From NCBI GenBank assembly GCA_964626015.1, contig CAZVCC010000006.1, positions 36,752 through 100,751 of the forward strand: DNA of 64,000 nt, given 5' to 3'. The DNA comes from CAIKZJ01 sp964626015 (GTDB taxonomy: Bacteria; Bacteroidota; Ignavibacteria; Tepidaquicellales; Tepidaquicellaceae). A model generated the notes under the pieces. It worked only from the letters and a program-made list of their open reading frames with translations. It searched no databases and was not told the origin of the DNA. The position numbers and the translations under genes are program-made. Shown here in pieces: positions 15,420 through 23,358 of the stretch (the first letter of the stretch is position 1; each line of letters begins with the position of its first letter).

Positions 15420-16892
15420 TCATTTTATCATTAGCATTTTGCGAGTCTCTGTGAAATCACCTGATGATAGTGTGTAAAAATATATTCCGCTCGGAATATT
15501 TATTCCGTTATCATCCGTACCATTATAATTAACATTGTATCTTCCCGATGATTGTGAATTGTTTACTAATGTTCTTACAAGCTTGCCGTTCACATCATAC
15601 ACCTGTAGTTTTACAAGCCCTGTTTTCGGTAGATAATAACTAATCATCGTACTCGGATTAAACGGATTCGGATAATTCTGATACAAATTGTAACCCTCAG
15701 GTTTTATCCCGTTCTCCCCAATACCTGTAGCAAGCGGACTCTTGTTAAACCGCCATATCTTCCCTGAAGCTGCGGACGCTACAACATAAAGCTCATTGTA
15801 CTGGTCAACCCCGAATGATGTTAACGCCATAGACTTCTGCGTCAGTAATGAATCAGATGTTACTACACCATTATTGTAACGAAGCATCCATATTCTTCCT
15901 GAACAGTAATCACCGTAAATATAAGCCCCTCTTAATTCAGGCCTTCTGTCGCCTCTGTAAACATAACCGCCCGTAACCGAACAATCGCCGCTGCTGTGGT
16001 TATACGCCTTAATAGGAAGCTTCTTTCCCGATGTGTCGCACCCTGTAGATGGACTGTAACAAACAAATCCTTCCATCACTTTCCAGCCGTAGTTCTTGCC
16101 GTTTTCAATAATATCAATTTCCTCCCAGTTGCCCTGACCAACATCAGCACAGTATATCAGCCCTGTTACAGGGTCCTGACTGTATTTCCATGGATTCCGC
16201 ATTCCCCATGTATATATCTCCTCTTTACCTGCCGTTGGATTATTATAAAATGGATTCGTCGGAGGAATGACATATCTTCTCGTTGCCGATGTGTCGTTAA
16301 TATCTATCCTCAGCATCTTGCCGAGTAACACCTGAAGATTCTGAGCATTCCCGTTTGGATCACCTGCACTACCTCCGTCACCCATACCAATATAGAGATA
16401 TCCGTCCTGTCCGAACATAACAGTACCTCCGTTATGATTCGAAAATGGCTGATTTATTTCAAGTATCTTATATTCACTAAGCGAATCAACTTTATTCGGA
16501 TTACCGGTCTGCACCTTAAACCTCGAAACAACAGTCCTTAAAGGCGAACCCGCAGTGTAATTTATGTATATATACCCGTTCGTCGAATAATTCGGATGAA
16601 AATCTAAACCAAGCAATCCTTGCTCTCCCGATGATGACGAAATCTTATTCGATATATCAAGGAATACATTTGTCTGCGATGCCTGTACATTTGAATCGTT
16701 CGGAAATACAATTATTCTTCCTACCTGAGTCACAACAAACACCCTGTTCGTGCCGTCCCCTGCATGAGTTAAATGCAGCGTCTTGTTAAAAGTCAGATTC
16801 GGATAAGCATCTACTAAAGTAACATTAGGATTCTGTGCTTTAACGCACCCAATCAACGTTACCAATATTAAAGCTAAAAATATTCTTTTCAT
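15420..16892 (-). CDS. PQQ-dependent-type glucose/sorbosone dehydrogenase with T9SS sorting domain
   Basis: A 490-residue exported protein of the glucose/sorbosone dehydrogenase family, six-bladed beta-propellers that often bind PQQ and oxidise sugars. Family patterns are LTHAGDGTNRVFVVTQVGRI, GEQGLLGLDFHPNY, HNGGTVMFGQDGYLYIGMGDGGSAGDP and WGMRNPWKYSQDP. A signal sequence is at the N-terminus (FLALILVTLIGC). It contains a lipobox-like LIGC, so lipidation is possible, although the tail argues for T9SS export. The last 85 residues are a Por/T9SS sorting domain (NYPNPFNPSTMISY ... SGIYFYTLSSGDF ... MLMIK). The catalytic substrate is unknown. It is a single-gene unit surrounded by repeat-rich spacers. 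Confidence 0.9.
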   Translation of the reverse strand: MKRIFLALILVTLIGCVKAQNPNVTLVDAYPNLTFNKTLHLTHAGDGTNRVFVVTQVGRIIVFPNDSNVQASQTNVFLDISNKISSSSGEQGLLGLDFHPNYSTNGYIYINYTAGSPLRTVVSRFKVQTGNPNKVDSLSEYKILEINQPFSNHNGGTVMFGQDGYLYIGMGDGGSAGDPNGNAQNLQVLLGKMLRIDINDTSATRRYVIPPTNPFYNNPTAGKEEIYTWGMRNPWKYSQDPVTGLIYCADVGQGNWEEIDIIENGKNYGWKVMEGFVCYSPSTGCDTSGKKLPIKAYNHSSGDCSVTGGYVYRGDRRPELRGAYIYGDYCSGRIWMLRYNNGVVTSDSLLTQKSMALTSFGVDQYNELYVVASAASGKIWRFNKSPLATGIGENGIKPEGYNLYQNYPNPFNPSTMISYYLPKTGLVKLQVYDVNGKLVRTLVNNSQSSGRYNVNYNGTDDNGINIPSGIYFYTLSSGDFTETRKMLMIK

Positions 16893-17110
16893 ACAATTTT
16901 AATTATTTATATTGTTTTTATAACATAAGTTAAGAGTTGAAAATTCACATCACCCGTAAATTCCCTCTTAAATACCCTGATAAAACATGCTCTTAGCAAT
17001 TAATTAATCTTCCTCTGCGCTCTCTACGTGACGAAGATTCGCCATCTTTTCTGGGCTGCCGGTAAAAATAATTTAATAAGTTTTTGCTCTTCTCTGCGTT
17101 CTCTTTTTTC

Positions 17111-17310
17111 TCTGTGGTAATAACTCTAAAATATCTTTTTCTTCTCTGCGCTCTCTGCCTGTCACAGATCCGCCATCTTGCTGGGCGGACGGTAAAATAT
17201 TCTTAAGAAGTTCTTGTTCTTCTGTGGTAATAATTCTAAAATATCTTTTTCTTCTCTGCGCTCTCTGCGTCCTCAGCGGTAAAATATTCTTAAGAAGTTC
17301 TTGTTCTTCT
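17111..17310 (+). repeat. Two direct repeats of CTCTGCG type, one with an inserted hairpin
   Basis: Copies start at 17111 and 17221 with TCTGTGGTAATAA and both run through AAATATCTTTTTCTTCTCTG to TTCTTAAGAAGTTCTTGTTC. The first copy is 20 bases longer because it has a TCCGCC/GGCGGA hairpin (17169-17189) where the second has CGTCCTCAGC. It looks like a small nested insertion or replacement. Confidence 0.85.
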
Positions 17311-17410
17311 TTTACCCTCTGTGAGAATCTCTATGCGCCTCAGTGGTATATCTTCTCTTGTTCTGTTGCTCTTAGTAATAAATAAATTTATCCTCTGTGC
17401 GCTCTGTGTG

Positions 17411-17436
17411 CGAGTCGAAGATTCGCCGCGGCGAAT
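17411..17436. repeat. CGAGTCGAAG plus perfect 16-bp palindrome
   Basis: ATTCGCCGCGGCGAAT at 17421-17436 is a perfect dyad. Its left flank CGAGTCGAAG is shared with 11267-11276, where it precedes the TCCGCC hairpin, so these are members of one small nested element. Confidence 0.8.
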
Positions 17437-17614
17437 GGTGAAACTTTTTTAGGTTTGTTACCGTAACGATTGTTTTTCTTTGTTTTCGACTCTTTCCATA
17501 CCGTGTAAATCGTCTATTTTTCCCGACTTATGTGTGCATTATATGAATTTTAAGTCACTGCTTTTTGTTATTTTTATTGATTACCCGAATTTTTATTTTC
17601 AGTAAAATTTCATA

Positions 17615-18091
17615 ATGGATAGACTTAATATAATCAAAGATAAGTTAAAAGATTTTCAGGTTGAGTTTTATGATGTCAATGGAACTCCCGGAATTATTAC
17701 TTCACCCGATAAAATTCTCGAAATAGCCGGTTTATTGAAGAATGACGACGAACTGTCATTCGAAATGTGCCGGGATGCTATCGGTGTAGATAAATTTCAG
17801 AAAAAGTACAGATTCGAAATCATATACAGCCTATATTCTCTTAAATTCAAAGACAGACTGTTCTTAAAAGTACTGCTTGATTCGAAAAACCCTGAAACCC
17901 CTTCTTTAACATCTGTTTGGATGAGTACGAATTGGTATGAACGTGAAGCTTATGACATGGTTGGAATTATCTTCAAAAATCATCCGGATTTACGAAGAAT
18001 TTATATGCCTGAAGAGTTTGAGTATCATCCCCTCAGAAAAGATTTCCCTCTTATGGGTATTCCCGATTCACTTTATTTACCAAAGAAATAA
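17615..18091 (+). CDS. nuoC: NADH-quinone oxidoreductase subunit C
   Basis: NuoC (30-kDa subunit) is part of the peripheral arm of complex I, next to NuoD. The 158-residue protein has the family signature YEREAYDMVGIIFKNHPDLRRIYMPEEFEYHPLRKDFPLMG (a 20-residue core is ERE-DMVGI...HPLRKDFP). It is on the short side for the family but complete. It leads a tight plus-strand run, nuoC-nuoD-nuoE-nuoF, with 6 bases to nuoD. nuoA and nuoB, which usually precede nuoC, are instead at 50.0-50.9 kb on the other strand. Confidence 0.96.
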   Translation: MDRLNIIKDKLKDFQVEFYDVNGTPGIITSPDKILEIAGLLKNDDELSFEMCRDAIGVDKFQKKYRFEIIYSLYSLKFKDRLFLKVLLDSKNPETPSLTSVWMSTNWYEREAYDMVGIIFKNHPDLRRIYMPEEFEYHPLRKDFPLMGIPDSLYLPKK

Positions 18092-18097
18092 TTTACT

Positions 18098-19375
18098 ATG
18101 ACGAATTCAGTATTTCAAAAAATTAAAGATAACGACCCTGAAATCTCTAAATCAAAGATTCTTGAAGCTCTTGAATCTTCTGATTTAAGCGTAGAGTTCG
18201 ATGATGCTCTGGAAAATGAAATGGTTCTGAATATGGGTCCTCAGCACCCTGCTACACATGGAGTTCTTAGACTTCTCATTTCACTCGACGGGGAAACTAT
18301 AAAAAGAATCGTTCCCGACCTTGGATATCTGCATAGAGGTTATGAAAAACTCGCTGAAAATATGTCTTACCATGAGTTTATTCCGCATACCGACAGACTT
18401 GACTACCTGCAGCCTATTCATAATAACGTTGCTTATGCTCTTGCCGTCGAAAAACTTCTTAACCTTGAAGTACCGGAACGCGGAACGTACATCAGAACTA
18501 TCTGTGCCGAACTTGGCAGAATTCAGTCGCATCTCATAGCTTACGGTACTACCGTCATGGATACAGGCGGTTTAACTCCATTTCTCTGGTGCATGCGTGA
18601 ACGCGAGAAAATTCTTGACATATATGATTTGTTTGTAGGTGTCCGGTTTACTACATCTTATACTCGTATCGGCGGTGTTGCGAATGATATTAATGACGAA
18701 GCCATTGCCGCCACAAGAAAATTTATAGACGAGTTCCCGGGTTATCTAAAGGAAATGAGAGATATTATCGAAAGAAACAGAATCTTCGTGAAAAGACTCG
18801 AAGGAATCGGTTATATGTCTAAAGAAGATATCATTAACTATGGTATTAACGGACCCTTATTAAGAGCTGCTGGTGTTGAAAGAGATTTAAGAAGAGATGA
18901 ACCGTACCTTGTTTACGATAAAATGGACTTTGATGTGATTACTGCTTCTGAAAGCGATTGCCTCGCCCGATTCTGGGTAAGGTTTCAGGAAATGTATGAA
19001 TCAGTCAAGATTATTAGGCAGTGTCTCGATAACTTACCCGGCGGTCAGGTTAATGCTATAGCTCCGAAGAAAACACTTCCTAAAAAGGAAAAGATTTATA
19101 CAAAGATGGAAGAACTTATTCATGATTTTATGCTGATAAATTTTGGTCAGAATCCCCCTGTAGGTGAATCTTACGGCGCAATTGAATCATCAAAAGGTGA
19201 ACTTGGCTTCTATATTATCAGCGACGGAAGCGGTCATCCGTTCCGAATGAAAATCCGCTCTCCATCGTTTTGCAACCTTCAAGGAATTCCTGTAATGTTG
19301 AAAGATTCTTTTATTTCCGATTCAGTCGTAATTATCGGAGGTCTTGACCCTGTTATGGGCGAAGCAGATAAATAA
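18098..19375 (+). CDS. nuoD: NADH-quinone oxidoreductase subunit D
   Basis: NuoD (49-kDa subunit) forms part of the quinone-binding site of complex I. The 425-residue protein carries LNMGPQHPATHGVLRLL after an N-terminal extension of about 45 residues, then GYLHRGYEKLAENMSY, and later GESYGAIESSKGELGFYI. The C-terminus ends GGLDPVMGEADK, close to the usual DPVMGEVDR. All of this is typical of bacterial NuoD. It is 6 bases after nuoC and 15 before nuoE. Confidence 0.97.
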   Translation: MTNSVFQKIKDNDPEISKSKILEALESSDLSVEFDDALENEMVLNMGPQHPATHGVLRLLISLDGETIKRIVPDLGYLHRGYEKLAENMSYHEFIPHTDRLDYLQPIHNNVAYALAVEKLLNLEVPERGTYIRTICAELGRIQSHLIAYGTTVMDTGGLTPFLWCMREREKILDIYDLFVGVRFTTSYTRIGGVANDINDEAIAATRKFIDEFPGYLKEMRDIIERNRIFVKRLEGIGYMSKEDIINYGINGPLLRAAGVERDLRRDEPYLVYDKMDFDVITASESDCLARFWVRFQEMYESVKIIRQCLDNLPGGQVNAIAPKKTLPKKEKIYTKMEELIHDFMLINFGQNPPVGESYGAIESSKGELGFYIISDGSGHPFRMKIRSPSFCNLQGIPVMLKDSFISDSVVIIGGLDPVMGEADK

Positions 19376-19390
19376 ATTTAATTTATTAAG

Positions 19391-19873
19391 ATGTCATTAT
19401 TTAACGAAGAAGAACTAAAAAAAGTTGAAGATATAAAATCTCGGTATCCGGATTCTCAGGCTGCTTTGCTTCCTGTTCTGTGGATGGTTCAGGAAAAAGA
19501 AGGATGGATTTCAGAAGATTCTATGAGATACGTCGGCGATTTACTGAAGGTATCATACGAACATATATTGGGTGTCGTGACATTTTATACTATGTTTAAC
19601 AAAAAGCCAAGAGGTAAATACCATCTGCAAATATGCACAAATGTTTCATGCATGCTCAGAGGCGGGTATGATTTATTCAAACTCGCATCCGATAAACTCG
19701 GTATTAACAACAATGAAACCACCCCCGATAATATGTTCACAATTGAAGAAGTGGAATGCCTCGGCAGCTGCGGCACTGCACCGATGATACAGGTAAACAA
19801 CAAAGAATACTATGAAAATCTCACTGTCGACAGCTTCGAAAAATTAATAGATGATTTCAAAAACTCCCATTAG
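19391..19873 (+). CDS. nuoE: NADH-quinone oxidoreductase subunit E
   Basis: NuoE (24-kDa subunit) is a thioredoxin-like protein holding a [2Fe-2S] cluster in the NADH-oxidising module. The 160-residue protein has the four cluster cysteines in the expected two pairs: CTNVSC and, about 40 residues on, CLGSCGTAP. The N-terminal helical region (YPDSQAALLPVLWMVQEKEGW) and VVTFYTMF are also typical. It lies 15 bases after nuoD and 37 before nuoF. Confidence 0.96.
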   Translation: MSLFNEEELKKVEDIKSRYPDSQAALLPVLWMVQEKEGWISEDSMRYVGDLLKVSYEHILGVVTFYTMFNKKPRGKYHLQICTNVSCMLRGGYDLFKLASDKLGINNNETTPDNMFTIEEVECLGSCGTAPMIQVNNKEYYENLTVDSFEKLIDDFKNSH

Positions 19874-19910
19874 TTGCTTTTAGTTATTAATTATGAACTT
19901 GAAATAATAT

Positions 19911-21200
19911 ATGAAAATAATTCTTAAAGATATTCCTGACTTACACAAGATAGATGTCTATGAATCAAACGGCGGATATCAATCTATTCGCAAAGCTATC
20001 AATGAAATGTCTCCTGATGAGGTTACCAATGAGGTCAAAAATTCAAATCTTCGCGGTCGCGGTGGTGCATGCTTCCCGACAGGCTTGAAATGGACATTCA
20101 TGCCTAAACAAACTGATAAACCTAAGTATTTATGCTGCAACGGTGATGAATCTGAGCCCGGAAGTTTTAAAGATAGAGAAATATTCGAGAAGAATCCTCA
20201 CCAGTTTATAGAGGGAACGCTTCTTGCATGCTATGCAATGGGAATTAAAGCCGCTTATGTTTACATCAGAGGCGAATATTACAAATGGATAAATCTTCTT
20301 CAGGATGCTCTTGATGATGCCTATAAGAGAGGATATATCGGAAAGAATATTTTTGGAAGTAATTTCTCGACTGATATATATATTCACAGAGGTGCAGGTG
20401 CCTACATTTGCGGAGAGGAATCAGCTTTAATGAATTCCGTTGAAGGTAAGCGCGGGTACCCAAGGGTTAAACCACCTTTCCCCGCTGCTTATGGCTTATG
20501 GGGCTGCCCCACAACAATTAACAATATTGAAACACTCGCTAACATTCCTGAAATTATTAAAAACGGTGCCTCTTGGTTCGCTGGAATTGGTGCTCCTAAA
20601 CATCCGGGAACATTACTTTTTGGAGTAAGTGGACATGTAAACAAACCCGGTGTTTATGAACTTCCGACTGGTACTCCATTAATGACAATAATAAATGATG
20701 TTTGCGGTGGAGTTACAAACGGCAAAGATATTAAAATGGTAATACCTGGCGGCTCTTCCATGCCCCCGCTTACAAAGGAAGAATGTCTTAATGCTAAGAT
20801 GGATAATGAAAGCCTTAAAGAATTTGGCTCCTCTATCGGTACAGCAGGCGTTATGGTTATGGATGAAGATACTGATATTCTGAAAGTACTGATCCGCATA
20901 GCTAAATTCTACTATCACGAATCCTGTGGTCAGTGTACACCTTGCAGAGAAGGTACAGGATGGCTTCTTAGAGTTCTTAAACGTATTGATTCAGGTGAAG
21001 GAAGATTACAGGACCTTGACCTGCTTACTTCTGTTGCGCAAAATATCGAAGGAAACACTATCTGTGCCCTTGGTGATGCCGCTGCCTGGCCTGTAAAATG
21101 GACAATAAAGAAATTCCGAAGTGATTTTGAGAAAAGGGTTTCTGATAATAATTTAGCTGTTCCCGTAAAAAACAAGGTACATTCCTTTAGAATGGAATAA
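19911..21200 (+). CDS. nuoF: NADH-quinone oxidoreductase subunit F
   Basis: NuoF (51-kDa subunit) binds FMN and NADH and one [4Fe-4S] cluster; it is the electron entry point of complex I. The 429-residue protein shows the NADH/FMN motif LRGRGGACFPTGLKW, the GDESEPGSFKDRE segment, GAGAYICGEESALMNS, and the cluster-binding ESCGQCTPCREGTGWL. Its length and features are normal. It ends the local nuo run: the next gene (rnr) is on the opposite strand, so nuoG and the membrane-arm genes are elsewhere. Confidence 0.97.
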   Translation: MKIILKDIPDLHKIDVYESNGGYQSIRKAINEMSPDEVTNEVKNSNLRGRGGACFPTGLKWTFMPKQTDKPKYLCCNGDESEPGSFKDREIFEKNPHQFIEGTLLACYAMGIKAAYVYIRGEYYKWINLLQDALDDAYKRGYIGKNIFGSNFSTDIYIHRGAGAYICGEESALMNSVEGKRGYPRVKPPFPAAYGLWGCPTTINNIETLANIPEIIKNGASWFAGIGAPKHPGTLLFGVSGHVNKPGVYELPTGTPLMTIINDVCGGVTNGKDIKMVIPGGSSMPPLTKEECLNAKMDNESLKEFGSSIGTAGVMVMDEDTDILKVLIRIAKFYYHESCGQCTPCREGTGWLLRVLKRIDSGEGRLQDLDLLTSVAQNIEGNTICALGDAAAWPVKWTIKKFRSDFEKRVSDNNLAVPVKNKVHSFRME

Positions 21201-21213
21201 TAGCAGGAATTAA

Positions 21214-23283
21214 TCAGACTATCACAAAATCTATCTTGCGGGTCTCGGTATTTGCCTGAATAAGCTTTACTCTTAAACGGTCACCTGCTTTAAACTGTTT
21301 TCTTTTTCTGGTACCTACAGCACAATGATTCTTTTCATCATATTCATAATAATCACCCGGTATGTCTCTGAATCTGATCATGCCCTCAACCATAAAATCA
21401 TCTATTTCAACAAATAACCCGAATCTGCTTATTCCTGATACGATTGCATTAAACTCGTCGCCTACTTTATCCTTAATAAACTCAACCTGTAGTATTTTCC
21501 TGACTTCTCTTTCTGCAGCAACAGCATTCTGCTCTTGAACGGAACAATGTTTGCAGGTATCACCAAGAGAACTTTGATATCTCTGCGGTATCCTAAGATT
21601 CTTATCTTTACTGTTATTATAGTTATTGTAAAGATAAAGCAATCTGTGCACGATTAAATCAGGATATCTGCGTATTGGAGAAGTGAAATGAGTATAATAA
21701 TCAAAACCTAATCCGTAGTGACCGATATTTTCATTAGTGTAAACAGCTTTTGCCATCGACCTTATCAGAAGATCATTTATTATATACTCTTCAGGCTTTC
21801 CTTTAATATCTTCAAGTAGTTTTCTTATCTCATTCTTGTCTTTAAGATTAGCCTTATACCCAAACTGTCTGATGTATTCTGATAAGTTGAAAAGTTTCTC
21901 TGAATCCGGGAGATCATGTACCCGATATACAAAGGGAAGCTGACTGTGTATTTGCTTTTCTATACTGTTCACAAACAATGTTACACACCTGTTCGCTATA
22001 AGCATGAACTCTTCAACTAACCTCATTGAATCGAGTCTTTCTTTTACGCCTATGCTTTTGATAAGACCTTTTGAATCTATTTCAAAGAACAATTCACGTG
22101 TGTCAAAATCAATCGACCCCTCATTAATCCTTTTCTTAGTGAGTGCTTGAGCAACTTTATACATTAATAATAATTCTTTTGCATAGTCACCCTTCTTTTT
22201 GTCAATAATTTCCTGAACCTCTTCGTACGTAAATCGTCTCTTGCTGTTAATTATGCTTTTTGTAAGCCTGTAACTCTTTATATCAAAATTCTTTCCCAGC
22301 TCTATAAAAATTGTAAAAGCGTACCTGTCAACATTCGGTTTTAATGAACATAAATCATTTGATAATATTTCCGGGAGCATTGGAATGACCTTTGCGGGAA
22401 AATATACACTCGTCGCCCTTTTAAGCGCCTCTACATCAATTGAAGAACCGTCTTTAACAAAATACGATACGTCTGCTATATGTACTCCAATTTTAAAACC
22501 GCCTTTATTCTTCCCTATAGAGATTGCATCATCAAAATCTTTAGCATCTTCAGGATCAATGGTGAACACCGTTAAATCCCTCAAATCTTCTCTGCCATCA
22601 TCAATTAATTCTGAATCAGACTTTTCTTTATATTCTTTATACACATTAGCGGTTTCTTCTGAAACAATATCTTCAAATTTATCTGTAAATCCGTATTTCT
22701 TCATCACAGACTTAACTTCAACTAACGTATCTCCTGCTTTGCCGAGTACTTCTGCCACTCTTGCTTCAAGGTCTATTAAACCATCTTCAATATCATCAAC
22801 ATTAATAATCTCGCATACAACTTTGTCGCCATACACTGCACCATTAAAATCAGGCTTTCTTACAATAACATCTGAACGTATTCTTTTAGAATCGGGATAT
22901 ACTTTTGCAAAGTTTCTCTTCGGATCAAAGAATCCGGTTATATAATAGGCATCTTTATTAATTACTTTAGTTATTCTTGCAAACTCGTTTCCTGTCTTTC
23001 CTTTATAAGAACGCCTGAATTCTACTTTATCGCCTATTGAAACAGTCTGCCCTTTTTTAAGTTTTATATCCAGTACAAATGCCTTTCCCTTTGAATCTAC
23101 GTACTTAAGGGCAATTGTTTCATGATTACTAATTACAACATCACCCGTCATAAAGGTATTATCATTGGCAGGTATGAAATAATACTTACCTTCTTTTTTT
23201 ACTTCATCTGATAGTATCAAATCGCTTAAAGCTTCCCTGAGGATACCTCTTTCTTCATTTTTGATATGAAGATTTCCGGACAA
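21214..23283 (-). CDS. rnr: Ribonuclease R (start uncertain, probably upstream of the TTG)
   Basis: RNase R is a processive 3'-5' exoribonuclease able to degrade structured RNA. Visible domains are two cold-shock-like domains, the RNB catalytic domain with TIDPEDAKDFDDAISIG (metal-binding Asp residues), HFTSPIRRYPDLIVHRLL, and a C-terminal S1 domain (GISRFGLFVEIDDFMVEGMI). The coordinates use TTG at 23283, the only canonical start. But the frame is open further to 23358, and the added residues (KEIIQFLKKNKGTYYKFNHL) complete the N-terminal winged-helix domain that RNase R normally has. That points to a non-standard start, possibly ATT at 23352, six bases after the stop of the upstream gene. 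The gene is in the same frame as that upstream gene. Confidence 0.93.
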   Translation of the reverse strand: MSGNLHIKNEERGILREALSDLILSDEVKKEGKYYFIPANDNTFMTGDVVISNHETIALKYVDSKGKAFVLDIKLKKGQTVSIGDKVEFRRSYKGKTGNEFARITKVINKDAYYITGFFDPKRNFAKVYPDSKRIRSDVIVRKPDFNGAVYGDKVVCEIINVDDIEDGLIDLEARVAEVLGKAGDTLVEVKSVMKKYGFTDKFEDIVSEETANVYKEYKEKSDSELIDDGREDLRDLTVFTIDPEDAKDFDDAISIGKNKGGFKIGVHIADVSYFVKDGSSIDVEALKRATSVYFPAKVIPMLPEILSNDLCSLKPNVDRYAFTIFIELGKNFDIKSYRLTKSIINSKRRFTYEEVQEIIDKKKGDYAKELLLMYKVAQALTKKRINEGSIDFDTRELFFEIDSKGLIKSIGVKERLDSMRLVEEFMLIANRCVTLFVNSIEKQIHSQLPFVYRVHDLPDSEKLFNLSEYIRQFGYKANLKDKNEIRKLLEDIKGKPEEYIINDLLIRSMAKAVYTNENIGHYGLGFDYYTHFTSPIRRYPDLIVHRLLYLYNNYNNSKDKNLRIPQRYQSSLGDTCKHCSVQEQNAVAAEREVRKILQVEFIKDKVGDEFNAIVSGISRFGLFVEIDDFMVEGMIRFRDIPGDYYEYDEKNHCAVGTRKRKQFKAGDRLRVKLIQANTETRKIDFVIV

Positions 23284-23358
23284 ATGATTAAATTTATAAT
23301 ATGTCCCTTTATTCTTCTTTAAGAATTGAATTATTTCTTTGTGCGGTTTAATCTCTGT

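Larger units (their letters stand above)
16893..17614. other. Repeat-rich spacer upstream of nuoC
   Basis: 722 bases without a gene. From about 16975 to 17445 it is made of degenerate CTCTGCGCTCTCTGCG-type units interrupted by small hairpins. The remaining 170 bases before nuoC are AT-rich and must contain the nuo promoter, but no convincing promoter element was identified by eye. Confidence 0.8.

Noticed and set aside
22385..22945. 186-residue plus-strand frame
   Set aside because: Antisense to RNase R; Ser/Thr-rich shadow with no family.
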